Part shown: positions 1 to 7,649 of the stretch, one piece after another
Position numbering within the stretch: the stretch's first letter is position 1
Layout: every line of letters starts with the position of its first letter
NCBI RefSeq assembly: GCF_900112415.1
Contig: NZ_FOLV01000003.1
Span: 124,001 to 188,000, forward strand
Origin: Bacillus sp. 491mf
Lineage (GTDB): Bacteria; Bacillota; Bacilli; Bacillales; Bacillaceae_G
Reading direction: 5' to 3'
DNA: 64,000 nt
Program-made: the position numbers and the translations under genes
The notes under the pieces: model-generated
What the model was told of the DNA's origin: nothing
The model's database searches: none
Seen by the model: the letters and a program-made list of their open reading frames with translations, nothing else

Positions 1-309
1 TGGTTAAGCGGCAGGGGAGCTGCACCTATTTATCATTTAATGGAAGATGCGGCAACTGCAGAAATTTCAAGGGCACAAGTGTGGCAATGGATTCGTCATA
101 AGGAAGGAAAGCTTGAGGATGGAAGAAAGGTTACACTTGCATTAGTAGAGCAATTTAAAGCAGAAGAACTAGCCAAAATAGAGCAAGAGATTGGTAGTGA
201 TCGTTTTGAAAAAGGACGATTTGTCGAAGCTACGAAACTATTTACGAATCTAGTTCGAAATGATGATTTTGTATCATTTTTAACGTTACCGGGGTATGAA
301 ATTTTATAA
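1..309 (+). CDS. aceB: malate synthase A, C-terminal part (5'-truncated by window edge)
   Basis: An open frame enters from base 1 and ends at the TAA at 307-309, giving 103 codons of an incomplete protein. It begins [19 protein letters not shown], the conserved C-terminal part of malate synthase A, which condenses glyoxylate with acetyl-CoA to malate in the glyoxylate shunt. The isocitrate lyase gene follows only 14 nt later on the same strand, the expected aceB-aceA operon order, which strongly supports the call. The catalytic barrel lies outside the window. Confidence 0.9.
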   Translation, partial: WLSGRGAAPIYHLMEDAATAEISRAQVWQWIRHKEGKLEDGRKVTLALVEQFKAEELAKIEQEIGSDRFEKGRFVEATKLFTNLVRNDDFVSFLTLPGYEIL

Positions 310-323
310 AGGAGATGGAAAAA

Positions 324-1601
324 ATGGGAAATGAAAGAATCGAACAATTACAAGAGAGCTGGGAAATGGATACACGCTGGCAAGGAGTAACACGTCCGTA
401 TTCTGCAGAGGATGTTATTCGTCTTCGCGGATCGGTTGATATTGAATATACGTTAGCACGTCGCGGTTCAGAAAAACTTTGGAATTCTCTTCATAGTGAA
501 GACTACGTTCATGCGTTAGGGGCATTAACTGGAAATCAAGCAATGCAGCAAGTAAAGGCTGGATTAAAGGCAATTTATTTAAGCGGCTGGCAAGTAGCGG
601 CCGATGCGAATTTATCAGGTCATATGTATCCAGACCAAAGTTTGTATCCAGCAAATAGTGTACCGGCAGTTGTAAAACGGATAAATCAAACGCTGCAGCG
701 TGCCGATCAAATTCAGCATATGGAAGGAAGCGGCGATGTTGATTACTTCGTGCCAATTGTTGCTGATGCAGAGGCGGGATTTGGCGGACAACTAAATGTA
801 TTTGAGCTGATGAAAGGAATGATCGAGGCAGGAGCATCTGGTGTTCACTTTGAAGATCAACTTTCTTCTGAAAAGAAATGTGGTCATTTAGGCGGAAAAG
901 TATTGTTGCCAACACAAACGGCAGTGCGTAATTTAATATCAGCACGTCTTGCAGCAGATGTAATGGGAGTACCAACGCTCATTATTGCCAGAACAGATGC
1001 TGACGCAGCTGATTTAATTACAAGTGATATCGACCCTGTTGATCAACCATTTATTACGGGAGAAAGAACACCAGAAGGCTTCTTCCGAACGAAAGCTGGA
1101 CTGGATCAAGCAATTGCGCGCGGCTTAGCGTATGCTCCGTATGCCGACCTTGTCTGGTGTGAAACATCAGAACCGAATTTAGAAGATGCAAAACGCTTTG
1201 CAGAAGCAATCCATGAAAAGTTCCCAGGAAAACTATTAGCTTACAACTGTTCACCGTCCTTTAACTGGAAGAAAAAATTAGATGATAAAACAATTGCAAA
1301 CTTCCAAAAAGAAATTGCATCTTATGGATATAAATTCCAATTTGTAACACTTGCTGGCTTCCATGCTTTAAATTATGGCATGTTTGAGCTAGCACGCGGT
1401 TATAAAGAACGCGGTATGGCTGCGTACTCAGAGCTGCAGCAAGCAGAATTTGCAGCAGAACAGTACGGTTACTCAGCAACACGTCATCAACGTGAAGTTG
1501 GTACAGGATATTTTGATGAAGTAGCACAAGTCATTACGGGCGGAACTTCGTCAACGACAGCATTGAAAGGATCGACAGAGGCAGAGCAGTTTACACGATG
1601 A
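324..1601 (+). CDS. aceA: isocitrate lyase
   Basis: A 425-aa cytosolic enzyme splitting isocitrate into succinate and glyoxylate, the first step of the glyoxylate shunt, allowing growth on acetate or fatty acids. The ICL signature KKCGHLGGK, with the active-site cysteine, lies near residues 184-192, and the Mg-binding DADAE-like barrel strands precede it. The full family length is present. An in-frame ATG at 315 abuts the AAAGGAG ribosome site (308-314), so the ATG at 324, spaced 9 nt from GGAG, is the better start. It is the downstream gene of aceB-aceA and is followed by a strong hairpin terminator. Confidence 0.95.
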   Translation: MGNERIEQLQESWEMDTRWQGVTRPYSAEDVIRLRGSVDIEYTLARRGSEKLWNSLHSEDYVHALGALTGNQAMQQVKAGLKAIYLSGWQVAADANLSGHMYPDQSLYPANSVPAVVKRINQTLQRADQIQHMEGSGDVDYFVPIVADAEAGFGGQLNVFELMKGMIEAGASGVHFEDQLSSEKKCGHLGGKVLLPTQTAVRNLISARLAADVMGVPTLIIARTDADAADLITSDIDPVDQPFITGERTPEGFFRTKAGLDQAIARGLAYAPYADLVWCETSEPNLEDAKRFAEAIHEKFPGKLLAYNCSPSFNWKKKLDDKTIANFQKEIASYGYKFQFVTLAGFHALNYGMFELARGYKERGMAAYSELQQAEFAAEQYGYSATRHQREVGTGYFDEVAQVITGGTSSTTALKGSTEAEQFTR

Positions 1602-1649
1602 TAAAAGAGAGGGGCAGCTTTCAAGGGCCACTCAAAAAATCCATTAAAA

Positions 1650-1698
1650 ATAAGAAGATAACTCCTATTGTATATAGGGGGTTATCTTCTTTTTGATT
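1650..1698 (+). terminator. Rho-independent terminator after aceA
   Basis: AAGAAGATAACTCC and GGGGTTATCTTCTT form a long stem around a short AU-rich loop, followed by a T-run. It closes the aceBA transcript. Confidence 0.85.
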
Positions 1699-1980
1699 TC
1701 TGTATATTGATAAAGCAGGCAATTTTTCATGTGTACTTTCACTATAGAATCAAACCAATGAAAGACTTTTGTAACATTTATGAAAGAGAAATGAAAGGTA
1801 TTTAAACTAAAATAAATGTATCGGAATTGATTTTAGTTTAATTCGTAGTAAAAATCACATGTGACTTGCATTATAATTTCATGTTGCTAAAGAAGAATTG
1901 CTGTATGAGGAAAAGGGCACTGTCGGAAGGCATTGCTTTTTTAATATTAATATAATCTAAATATAAGGAGATAACGAATA
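1699..1980 (+). promoter_or_regulatory. AT-rich intergenic region upstream of the GH25 gene
   Basis: No gene was found here. A TATAAT hexamer at 1872-1877 could be the -10 box of the endolysin promoter, but no convincing -35 lies 16-18 nt upstream. The ribosome site AAGGAG lies just before the ATG at 1981. The rest is AT-rich without recognisable structure. Confidence 0.3.
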
Positions 1981-3039
1981 ATGAATAAAAACATCGTAGA
2001 CATATCAAAATATAATGACAATATTAATTGGGACGTAGCTGCTCCGAATCTTGATTTAGCAATTTGTCGTGTGCAATATGGTTCAAATAAAGTAGATCAT
2101 CTATATAAACAGCATGTGGAAAATTTAGAAGCACGTGGCATTCCTCACGCTGCATATGCATATGGTTGTTATGTATCTGTGGAAGATGCAATTGTAGAAG
2201 CAAAAGACTTTATGGCTCGCGTTAGTCCTAACGCTAAATTTCTAGTACTAGATGTTGAAGATGACACTTTAGCTAGTTGCGGTTCTACTAATCTAGCAAA
2301 AGCGTCACAAGCGTTCATTAATACTTGCAAAGCTGCAGGATGGAAAGTAGGTTTCTATGTATCTCATCATATGTATAAATCATATGGATTACAAAATGTA
2401 AAAGCTGATTTCCTTTGGATTCCTCGTTATGGAGCAAAACCTGCATATGCATGTGACTTATGGCAATATGCTGATAATGCAACAGGTGGTTATGTTGAAG
2501 GGATTGGGAATTGCGATGTAAACCGTTTAAATGGGGACAAGTCTCTAGAGTGGTTTACTGGTAAGGGAAGTAACAACAGTGCAGGAGATAATAAAGATGT
2601 TGTTTTACCTCCAGATTGGCAAACAAACAACTTGGGCGGTATCACTGTAACAGCGGATGTTGCGAATGTGCGAGAAAATGCATCTGCTAATGCAAAAGTT
2701 ATGCGTCAAGTACAAAAAGGAAGCGGTCATGTTTACCTTGATTGGCATTATGATGGCTCTTACTTCTGGTACAAAATCGCGAATAATAACTGGTTACGTG
2801 CTGATGTTTGTAAAATCAACAAAGATGGAAAAAATAAAGGTGTCGTTTGGGTAAATGGTACTGATATCAACCTTAGAAAAGGTGCAAGTACTGGTGATGC
2901 TGTTGTTGAGAAGATTAATAAATCTGGAGCATATGATGTACATTATCGCCATGAAAATTGGATTTTCGTAAATGGTGGTGGATTGAAAACTGGCGGTTGG
3001 ATGTATTTTGATGAGTCTTATGTAAGCTGGATTAGATAA
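1981..3039 (+). CDS. GH25 lysozyme / endolysin with two SH3-type wall-binding domains
   Basis: A 352-aa muramidase-type cell-wall hydrolase. Residues 1-200 form a GH25 (Chalaropsis-type lysozyme) barrel: an early VDISKYN strand and the central FLVLDVEDD strand carrying the acidic catalytic residues. Two SH3-like repeats follow, about residues 220-280 and 285-350, with the typical VNVRENASANAK and INLRKGAS motifs. There is no signal peptide, which fits phage endolysins that depend on a holin, yet no holin or other phage gene lies nearby. It is either a domesticated endolysin or a lysozyme released by lysis. The exact substrate bond is inferred from the family. Confidence 0.85.
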   Translation: MNKNIVDISKYNDNINWDVAAPNLDLAICRVQYGSNKVDHLYKQHVENLEARGIPHAAYAYGCYVSVEDAIVEAKDFMARVSPNAKFLVLDVEDDTLASCGSTNLAKASQAFINTCKAAGWKVGFYVSHHMYKSYGLQNVKADFLWIPRYGAKPAYACDLWQYADNATGGYVEGIGNCDVNRLNGDKSLEWFTGKGSNNSAGDNKDVVLPPDWQTNNLGGITVTADVANVRENASANAKVMRQVQKGSGHVYLDWHYDGSYFWYKIANNNWLRADVCKINKDGKNKGVVWVNGTDINLRKGASTGDAVVEKINKSGAYDVHYRHENWIFVNGGGLKTGGWMYFDESYVSWIR

Positions 3040-3043
3040 ATGA

Positions 3044-3078
3044 AGAAAGCCGCCCATTTTTAGTTGGGCGGCTTGTTC
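3044..3078 (+). terminator. terminator after the GH25 gene
   Basis: AAGCCGCCCA pairs with TGGGCGGCTT around a short loop a few bases after the stop codon. A second hairpin, AGTCAGCT-ttcg-AGCTGGCT at about 3167-3187, is followed by a pyrimidine-rich tract and may be a backup terminator. Confidence 0.75.
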
Positions 3079-3338
3079 GTTAAGCTTGTGATGAAGGAAG
3101 ATTAGCATGACTATAAGTGTTCCCACCCACTTCATTGAGCGCAGCTGCAATAAATGTAGTAATTAAGTCAGCTTTCGAGCTGGCTCTCTCTTTTATTACA
3201 AATATTTCAAAATAAAAAAATTGAAATTGTATATAAGATAATTTTATTTTTTATAGGAAGAGTATGTAGTTTCATTCTGTTATTCATACAGACGTATAAA
3301 AAGAAATTTTAATTTATTACTAATTAATTGTAAAAAAA

Positions 3339-3367
3339 TTGAAAATATCAGGTATTTTACGTATAAA
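3339..3367 (+). promoter_or_regulatory. putative comK promoter (-35/-10) with an upstream K-box-like motif
   Basis: TTGAAA (3339-3344) and TATAAA (3362-3367) are 17 nt apart and lie about 67 nt before the comK start. AAAA-N5-TTTT at 3298-3310 matches the ComK half-box expected for autoregulation, but a single match in such AT-rich DNA is weak. Family knowledge: ComK activates its own promoter in B. subtilis. Confidence 0.45.
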
Positions 3368-3433
3368 ATGGTACAATTATCCATGTAGATAATTGCATGA
3401 AATTATCCAAATTTGACAAAGGAGAGGAAGAAA

Positions 3434-4012
3434 ATGACTGGTAAAGTCGAAAGGTACACACCGCAGTACATTGTGAATTCAAAAACGATTGCACTGCTTC
3501 CAATCGTTTTAAATGATAAACGTATTGTAACGCGTGTGATTGAAGAAAATGATGAATTTTTTGTGTATCAAAAGCCACTTGAGATTGTGGAACAAAGTTG
3601 TCGTCAATATGGAGCTAGCTTTGGCGGACGAAAAGATGGTACAAAAGAATACACAGGCTTTACGCATAAAGCACCGATTGCAATTAGTCCTACAGATTAT
3701 ATCTATTTCTTCCCTACATTTTCTTACTCCCGCAAAGAATGTGCCTGGTTGTCGCATTTTCATATTGAAAATATAACAAAACTTCCACATGGAAATATTC
3801 TAATTGAATTCATTAATGGTCAAACAATTAAGCTAGAAGTATCTAAAAACAGCTTTGAAAATCAACGAAATCGAACAGCACAACTTCGAGCAGAATTTGA
3901 AGATAGAAAAAGAAAACAGGCGGCGACAAAATTTTTACTAGTGAATCAAAATGAGGTTTTAGAGTTAACGCCTGCATACGAAAAAATGTATCTTTTTAAA
4001 AAAGAAGATTGA
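3434..4012 (+). CDS. comK: competence transcription factor ComK
   Basis: A 192-aa protein, the same length as B. subtilis ComK, the master activator of DNA-uptake genes. It carries the family core, with IVLPIVLNDKR-like N-terminal strands, the conserved CRQYGASFGGRKDGTK region at about residues 57-72 and the YIYFFPT segment near 90. The basic C-terminal part looks complete, so this is not the shortened second ComK known from the B. cereus group. The start at 3434 is set by AAAGGAGAGG ending 7 nt upstream. It is monocistronic, with its own promoter and terminator. mecA and comZ, which act on competence control, lie in the same window. Confidence 0.93.
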   Translation: MTGKVERYTPQYIVNSKTIALLPIVLNDKRIVTRVIEENDEFFVYQKPLEIVEQSCRQYGASFGGRKDGTKEYTGFTHKAPIAISPTDYIYFFPTFSYSRKECAWLSHFHIENITKLPHGNILIEFINGQTIKLEVSKNSFENQRNRTAQLRAEFEDRKRKQAATKFLLVNQNEVLELTPAYEKMYLFKKED

Positions 4013-4027
4013 TAATATGAAGTGAAA

Positions 4028-4075
4028 ATGAGCCAAAAGGCAAATAAGTGCCTTTTGGCTCATTACTTTTTTCCG
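4028..4075 (+). terminator. terminator after comK
   Basis: ATGAGCCAAAAGGC and GCCTTTTGGCTCAT form a 14-bp stem with a short loop, followed by a T-run. It begins 15 nt after the comK stop and directly precedes an R2 repeat array. Confidence 0.9.
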
Positions 4076-4079
4076 TTAT

Positions 4080-4205
4080 TGACAATATATCGGCGCTTTT
4101 CACGATATATCGACCACTTTTTAGAATATATCGGCGCTTTTCACAATATATCGGCGATTCGACACGATTTAAAGACCCTTCGACGGCATTCGACACAAAA
4201 GTAGT
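4080..4205 (+). repeat. R2 repeat array, copy 1 (TATATCGGCGC-type ~20-nt units)
   Basis: Four tandem units of about 20 nt built on AATATATCGGCGCTTTTCAC, followed by a tail starting TTCGACACGATTTAAAGAC. Unit 2 deviates (GATATATCGACCACTTTTTA). The same architecture recurs at 27470-27605 (minus) and 47085-47160 (plus), each at a 3' gene end. No function is known to me. Confidence 0.8.
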
Positions 4206-4315
4206 CGATCTGCCGAGCTGAAACAGATCCTGATCGGCTTTCCCCTCTAAAAAGAATTTTTTCCTTTATTAGCAGAACTTTTTTTCTGTTTTAAACAGTC
4301 ATTATGTGAGATAAT

Positions 4316-4442
4316 TTAAATATATATAAATCCATTTTAATTTTTCGACATCTCACTTTATGCGCGGCTAGATGGCTCGTCCATCTAAAAAGAAAAAGTG
4401 TTTTTATGTCATTTTTTAATTTGTATTTATATAGATGAGTCC
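4316..4442 (-). repeat. R1 element, degenerate copy
   Basis: Reads as the reverse complement of the R1 family: it keeps the terminal AAATCCATTTTAATTTTT end and the opposite end near TTTTTAATTTGTATTTATA, but the central hairpin is mostly deleted. Confidence 0.55.
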
Positions 4443-4517
4443 CCAAAGCATATCTATTATCGTATAGTGTGCGTTCTACTATTTCTCAATCTCCCTAATA
4501 AAAATTTAACTGGGGCT

Positions 4518-4674
4518 TTATATATATTCATTTTAATTTGTCGACATGCTTGCTTTCTCCTTTTGTTTTAAATATTGCGTATGGTAGAAATGCGCGGCTA
4601 GATGCTCTCGTCTCCCCCCGAAAAAAGGAGATTTTTATGTTGGTTTTTTAACTTGTATATATAGTTATTTGTTC
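4518..4674 (-). repeat. R1 element, degenerate copy upstream of the amidase gene
   Basis: On the minus strand it has the GAGAGCATCTAGCC segment, TTTCTACCAT, then TTTAAAACAAAAGGAGAAAG, all characteristic of R1, but the GGTCAG arm of the main hairpin is missing. It shares GCGCGGCTAGATG with the copy at 4316-4442. Confidence 0.6.
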
Positions 4675-4712
4675 TACATAAATTAAACAAGATTTTTTGA
4701 AGGTGATGAAAA

Positions 4713-5519
4713 ATGAAACCTATTAAACTGCTATTTTCTGTAACTGTAGCATCTATTACGTTATTAACCTCGGTTAATAGTGCGTTTGCTAATAGTACAC
4801 TTATTATTCCAGAGTTACCTAAGGAACCATACCGCAATGGTATAGGCATGTACGAAGGAGTTATAGCACATTCAACTGCTACTCCTGAGGTACCGGCAAT
4901 TAACATTCAACGTTTTCAGTCTCGTACATGGTCAAACGCTTTTGTTCATTATGTTGTGGATTGGGATGAGACGATTCAGACTGCGAGTACAAAATATCGT
5001 GCGTGGGGGGCAGGGCCAACTGCGAATGAAAGATTTGTTCAAGTTGAATTAAGTGAGACGAAAAATCCAGTAAAGTTTAAACGCTCGTACGATCGTTATG
5101 TAAGGCTGCTAGCGGAGATTTTACGTAACCGACATATTCATCCGTCTAAAGGGTTATTGACCCATAAAGATGTTACATATAAGTTCGGTGGTACTGATCA
5201 TGAAGATCCATTAGCTTACTTAGCTAGTCACGGCGTATCGGAAGCGAAATTTCGTGCGGATGTGTTAAAAGCATATAATGGGAATGCTCTTTCAGGCGGG
5301 GCGAAAGTGCAGCAAATGAATAAGGCACAAGGTACGGTATATGTTAATAGAAATAATGTGAATTTACGTTCCGGCCCATCAACGAGTAATAGTATTATTC
5401 GGAAAGTGCAAAAGGGAGAAGTATATAAAGTGTCCGGGAAATCAGGAAACTGGTTAAATGTTGGCGGGAATCAGTGGATTTACAATGATGCATCGTACAT
5501 TCGATACACGAAAAAATAA
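4713..5519 (+). CDS. exported N-acetylmuramoyl-L-alanine amidase (Ami_2) with SH3 domain
   Basis: A 268-aa secreted peptidoglycan hydrolase expected to cut the bond between muramic acid and the stem peptide. Residues 1-27 are a signal peptide (KLLFSVTVASITLLTSVNSAFA). An amidase_2 domain spans about 35-185, with the zinc-ligand histidine of VIAHSTA, the FVHYVVD strand and a later LLTHKDV histidine. The SH3-type domain covers about 205-265 (VYVNRNNVNLRSGPSTS). GGTGATG precedes the start. With the GH25 endolysin it makes two wall hydrolases flanking comK. A weak hairpin follows. Confidence 0.85.
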   Translation: MKPIKLLFSVTVASITLLTSVNSAFANSTLIIPELPKEPYRNGIGMYEGVIAHSTATPEVPAINIQRFQSRTWSNAFVHYVVDWDETIQTASTKYRAWGAGPTANERFVQVELSETKNPVKFKRSYDRYVRLLAEILRNRHIHPSKGLLTHKDVTYKFGGTDHEDPLAYLASHGVSEAKFRADVLKAYNGNALSGGAKVQQMNKAQGTVYVNRNNVNLRSGPSTSNSIIRKVQKGEVYKVSGKSGNWLNVGGNQWIYNDASYIRYTKK

Positions 5520-5573
5520 TCGTTCTTTACATGTATTTGAACTCTTTTTTTCATAATGTAAGTTCTTAAAATA

Positions 5574-5612
5574 AAAGAATCGGCGCTCAATAAGCATCGA
5601 TTTTTTTATTTT
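5574..5612 (+). terminator. weak terminator after the amidase gene
   Basis: AATCG and CGATT arms around a ~15-nt loop, followed by seven Ts. The stem is short, so this is tentative. Confidence 0.4.
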
Positions 5613-5623
5613 TATAAATTATG

Positions 5624-5653
5624 TTGTACATTCTTTTTTCAATATGGTATAGT
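5624..5653 (+). promoter_or_regulatory. putative promoter of the cold-shock gene, with a long 5' leader
   Basis: TTGTAC (5624-5629) and TATAGT (5648-5653) with 18-nt spacing. Transcription from here leaves an untranslated leader of about 160 nt before the csp start, typical of cold-shock mRNAs whose leaders fold in a temperature-dependent way. Confidence 0.55.
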
Positions 5654-5819
5654 CAATATATAGTTGAATACTTAAATCAAGCAATCCATATATTATCAAG
5701 TGCCGTGAAACTAGCGAGAAAAATTATGTATGTATTCTGTTTCGCATTTGGTAATGTGTGGATTCTTTTTTTATGTTGTGAAAACTAAACAATATATTTA
5801 TTTTTAGGAGGAAGTTATT

Positions 5820-6020
5820 ATGAAAACAGGTCAAGTAAAATGGTTTAACAATGAAAAAGGTTTCGGTTTCATCGAAGTTCCAGGCGAAAACGATGTATTC
5901 GTACATTTCTCTGCTATTACAACTGAAGGTTTCAAATCTTTAGAAGAAGGCGAAAAAGTTAGCTTTGAAGTAGAAGAAGGTAACCGTGGACCTCAAGCTA
6001 AAAACGTTGTAAAACTATAA
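5820..6020 (+). CDS. cold-shock protein (CspA/CspB family)
   Basis: A 66-aa single cold-shock domain that binds single-stranded RNA/DNA and acts as an RNA chaperone. The RNP1 (KGFGFIEV, residues 14-21) and RNP2 (VFVHFSAI, about 27-34) motifs are intact and the length is standard for the family. TAGGAGGAAG sits at ideal spacing. It is preceded by a ~160-nt leader and followed by a strong terminator, so it is monocistronic. Which of the several B. cereus-group csp paralogues it is cannot be decided by eye. Confidence 0.93.
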   Translation: MKTGQVKWFNNEKGFGFIEVPGENDVFVHFSAITTEGFKSLEEGEKVSFEVEEGNRGPQAKNVVKL

Positions 6021-6036
6021 TCTTATAGATCATAGT

Positions 6037-6069
6037 AAAAAAGGATGGCATTTGCCATCCTTTTTTTTA
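6037..6069 (+). terminator. terminator after csp
   Basis: AAAAAAGGATGGCA and TGCCATCCTTTTTT make a near-perfect hairpin followed by a T-run. Confidence 0.9.
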
Positions 6070-6174
6070 TTTGTAAAAGGATTTTTTCTAAGGAATATGG
6101 AAAATAAATATATATTTAGTTGTCAGATAGATTATTTCCCCTAATTGTTCAATAATGGTAAAGTATAACAAGAA

Positions 6175-6330
6175 AAAGTAAACGATCAATTTTTGTAACT
6201 ACTCAGTCACTCTATGAAAAAAAGACAGAAAAGCAATTTTTTTAATGGCCTGGGAGGGACTGGCAATGCACCGGAGTTTCCTGCCACGTGCAAAGTTTTA
6301 AAACAAAGAAAGGCAATTATAATTCATTAG
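6175..6330 (+). repeat. R1 element, subfamily a, rearranged copy
   Basis: Shares GTAACTACTCAGTCACTCTA, the CTGGGAGGGACTGGC block, TTCCTGCCAC and TTTTAAAACAAA with the tandem copies at 31.7-32.0 kb, but about 12 nt of the main hairpin arm (GGTCAGGGCC) is deleted. It lies between the csp terminator and yhjE. An open frame starting at 6288 begins inside it and is not the true yhjE start. Confidence 0.75.
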
Positions 6331-6356
6331 AGCAAGGTAAAGGGGTACATAGTAGA

Positions 6357-6956
6357 ATGGATTTTCAAACAATTAAAGAATATTTCACAATAGAAAATAT
6401 GGAACATTTGTTAAAGAGCTATCAAGCATTTGGTCCGTTAATTGGCATTGGACTTCCGATGATTGAAGCGTTTATTCCAGCTTTGCCACTCTTTTTATTT
6501 GTGATGGCAAATGCAGTTGCCTTTGGTTTATGGCTTGGCTTTTTTTATTCATGGCTCGGTTCATGTATAGGGGCAATGCTTGTGTTTTTTATCATTCGTC
6601 GTTTTGGGAGAAGTCGCTTTTTTGCTTTTGTAAATAGACATCCACGAGTTCGCAGTGCGATGACATGGATTGAGCGAAAAGGATTTGCACCCATTTTCCT
6701 TTTATTTTGTTTTCCGTTTACCCCGTCAGCGCTGATTAATGTAGTAGCGGGTTTGTCGCGTATTAGTAAGCGGCAGTTTATTTTAGCACTTTCACTTGGC
6801 AAACTTGTGATGATTTTCGTGTTAAGTTACGTTGGCCATGATCTTGCATCTTTTATGCATAAGCCGGTAAAAACAACAATCGTACTAGGTGTCATTTTTG
6901 TTTTATGGTATGTCGGAAAGAAAATTGAAGTAAAGCTTGAACTGAGCAGAGACTAA
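6357..6956 (+). CDS. yhjE: VTT-domain (TVP38/TMEM64, DedA-like) membrane protein
   Basis: A 199-aa polytopic membrane protein. A VTT core at about residues 30-170 contains the glycine/proline-rich re-entrant motifs (IEAFIPALPLFLF near the start, FPFTPSALINVVAGLSRIS near 120-138) typical of TVP38/TMEM64 and DedA proteins, which are linked to lipid scrambling and flippase roles. The ATG at 6357 follows AAAGGGG. An upstream in-frame ATG at 6288 lies in repeat DNA. It is followed by the signal peptidase gene, the same pairing as yhjE-sipV in B. subtilis. The function is inferred from the family only. Confidence 0.8.
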   Translation: MDFQTIKEYFTIENMEHLLKSYQAFGPLIGIGLPMIEAFIPALPLFLFVMANAVAFGLWLGFFYSWLGSCIGAMLVFFIIRRFGRSRFFAFVNRHPRVRSAMTWIERKGFAPIFLLFCFPFTPSALINVVAGLSRISKRQFILALSLGKLVMIFVLSYVGHDLASFMHKPVKTTIVLGVIFVLWYVGKKIEVKLELSRD

Positions 6957-7006
6957 ACTTCGTAAGTGAGCGCACCCCTGTTATTGAAAAGAGAAAGGGA
7001 TGTGGC

Positions 7007-7573
7007 ATGATGAAGCGAAAGTGGAAAAAAGAAAGTATAGAGTGGATGAGAGTCATTTTAATAGGTGTTTTATTAGCTGTATTTTTTCGCACTTTTTTCT
7101 TTGCAACGTATGTTGTCGAAGGTAAGTCGATGATGCCTACGCTCCAAGATGGTAATATGCTGATCGTGAATAAAGTTGGCTATCAGTTTGGTGAATTGCA
7201 CCGCTTTGATGTTGTTGTTTTTCATGCAAATGAACAGGAAGATTATGTGAAACGAATTATCGGACTTCCAGGTGACAAAATTGCCTACAAACATGATAAA
7301 CTATATATTAACGGACAATTTATTGAAGAGCCGTATTTAGATGCATACAAAAAGCAAATTCATGGTAGACAGTTAACAGGAGATTTTACCCTAGAAGAGT
7401 TAACAGACGAACAGGTTGTTCCGCAAGGGTTTATCTTTGTTATTGGAGATAATCGTTTAGGAAGCTGGGATAGTCGTCACTTCGGATTTGTAAAAATAGA
7501 ACAAGTTGTTGGAAAAGTTGATTTACGCTATTGGCCAATCAATGAAGTACAAACAAATTTCTCTAAAGGGTAA
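7007..7573 (+). CDS. sipV: type I signal peptidase
   Basis: A 188-aa membrane-anchored serine protease that removes signal peptides from secreted preproteins. One N-terminal transmembrane segment (about residues 15-34) is followed by the catalytic Ser41 in GKSMMPT and the Lys82 general base in YVKRIIGLPGD. The C-terminal GDNRLGSWDSRHFG box is intact. Two adjacent ATGs (7007, 7010) follow AAAGGGATGTGG. The neighbours yhjE and addB match the B. subtilis sipV locus, but paralogue identity is inferred from synteny. Confidence 0.88.
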   Translation: MMKRKWKKESIEWMRVILIGVLLAVFFRTFFFATYVVEGKSMMPTLQDGNMLIVNKVGYQFGELHRFDVVVFHANEQEDYVKRIIGLPGDKIAYKHDKLYINGQFIEEPYLDAYKKQIHGRQLTGDFTLEELTDEQVVPQGFIFVIGDNRLGSWDSRHFGFVKIEQVVGKVDLRYWPINEVQTNFSKG

Positions 7574-7600
7574 TTCGAAATTTCGAATTACCTTCTTTTT
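7569..7600 (+). terminator. terminator after sipV
   Basis: GGTAATTCGAAA/TTTCGAATTACC is a perfect 24-nt palindrome that overlaps the stop codon and runs into a T-rich tract. Confidence 0.85.
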
Positions 7601-7649
7601 CGGATAGATCTTGATTGATCGACGTTTACTTATAGAAAGGCGGGTTTAC

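Noticed and set aside
415-975. Long antisense frame (186 codons) inside aceA
   Set aside because: It is a shadow of the well-conserved aceA coding strand, with no ribosome site or family resemblance. Similar shadow frames occur in addA, clpB and swrC.
1981-3039. Prophage remnant around the GH25 gene
   Set aside because: No holin, tail, integrase or repressor genes and no attachment-like repeats are seen; only the single endolysin-like gene supports it.
4080-4205. Short regularly spaced repeats that could be read as a CRISPR array
   Set aside because: Units are about 20 nt with no variable spacers, only 2-4 units per locus, dispersed at three loci, and no cas genes are present.
6288-6356. 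Extended N-terminus for the VTT protein
   Set aside because: It begins inside an R1 repeat and lacks a ribosome site; ATG 6357 follows AAAGGGG.
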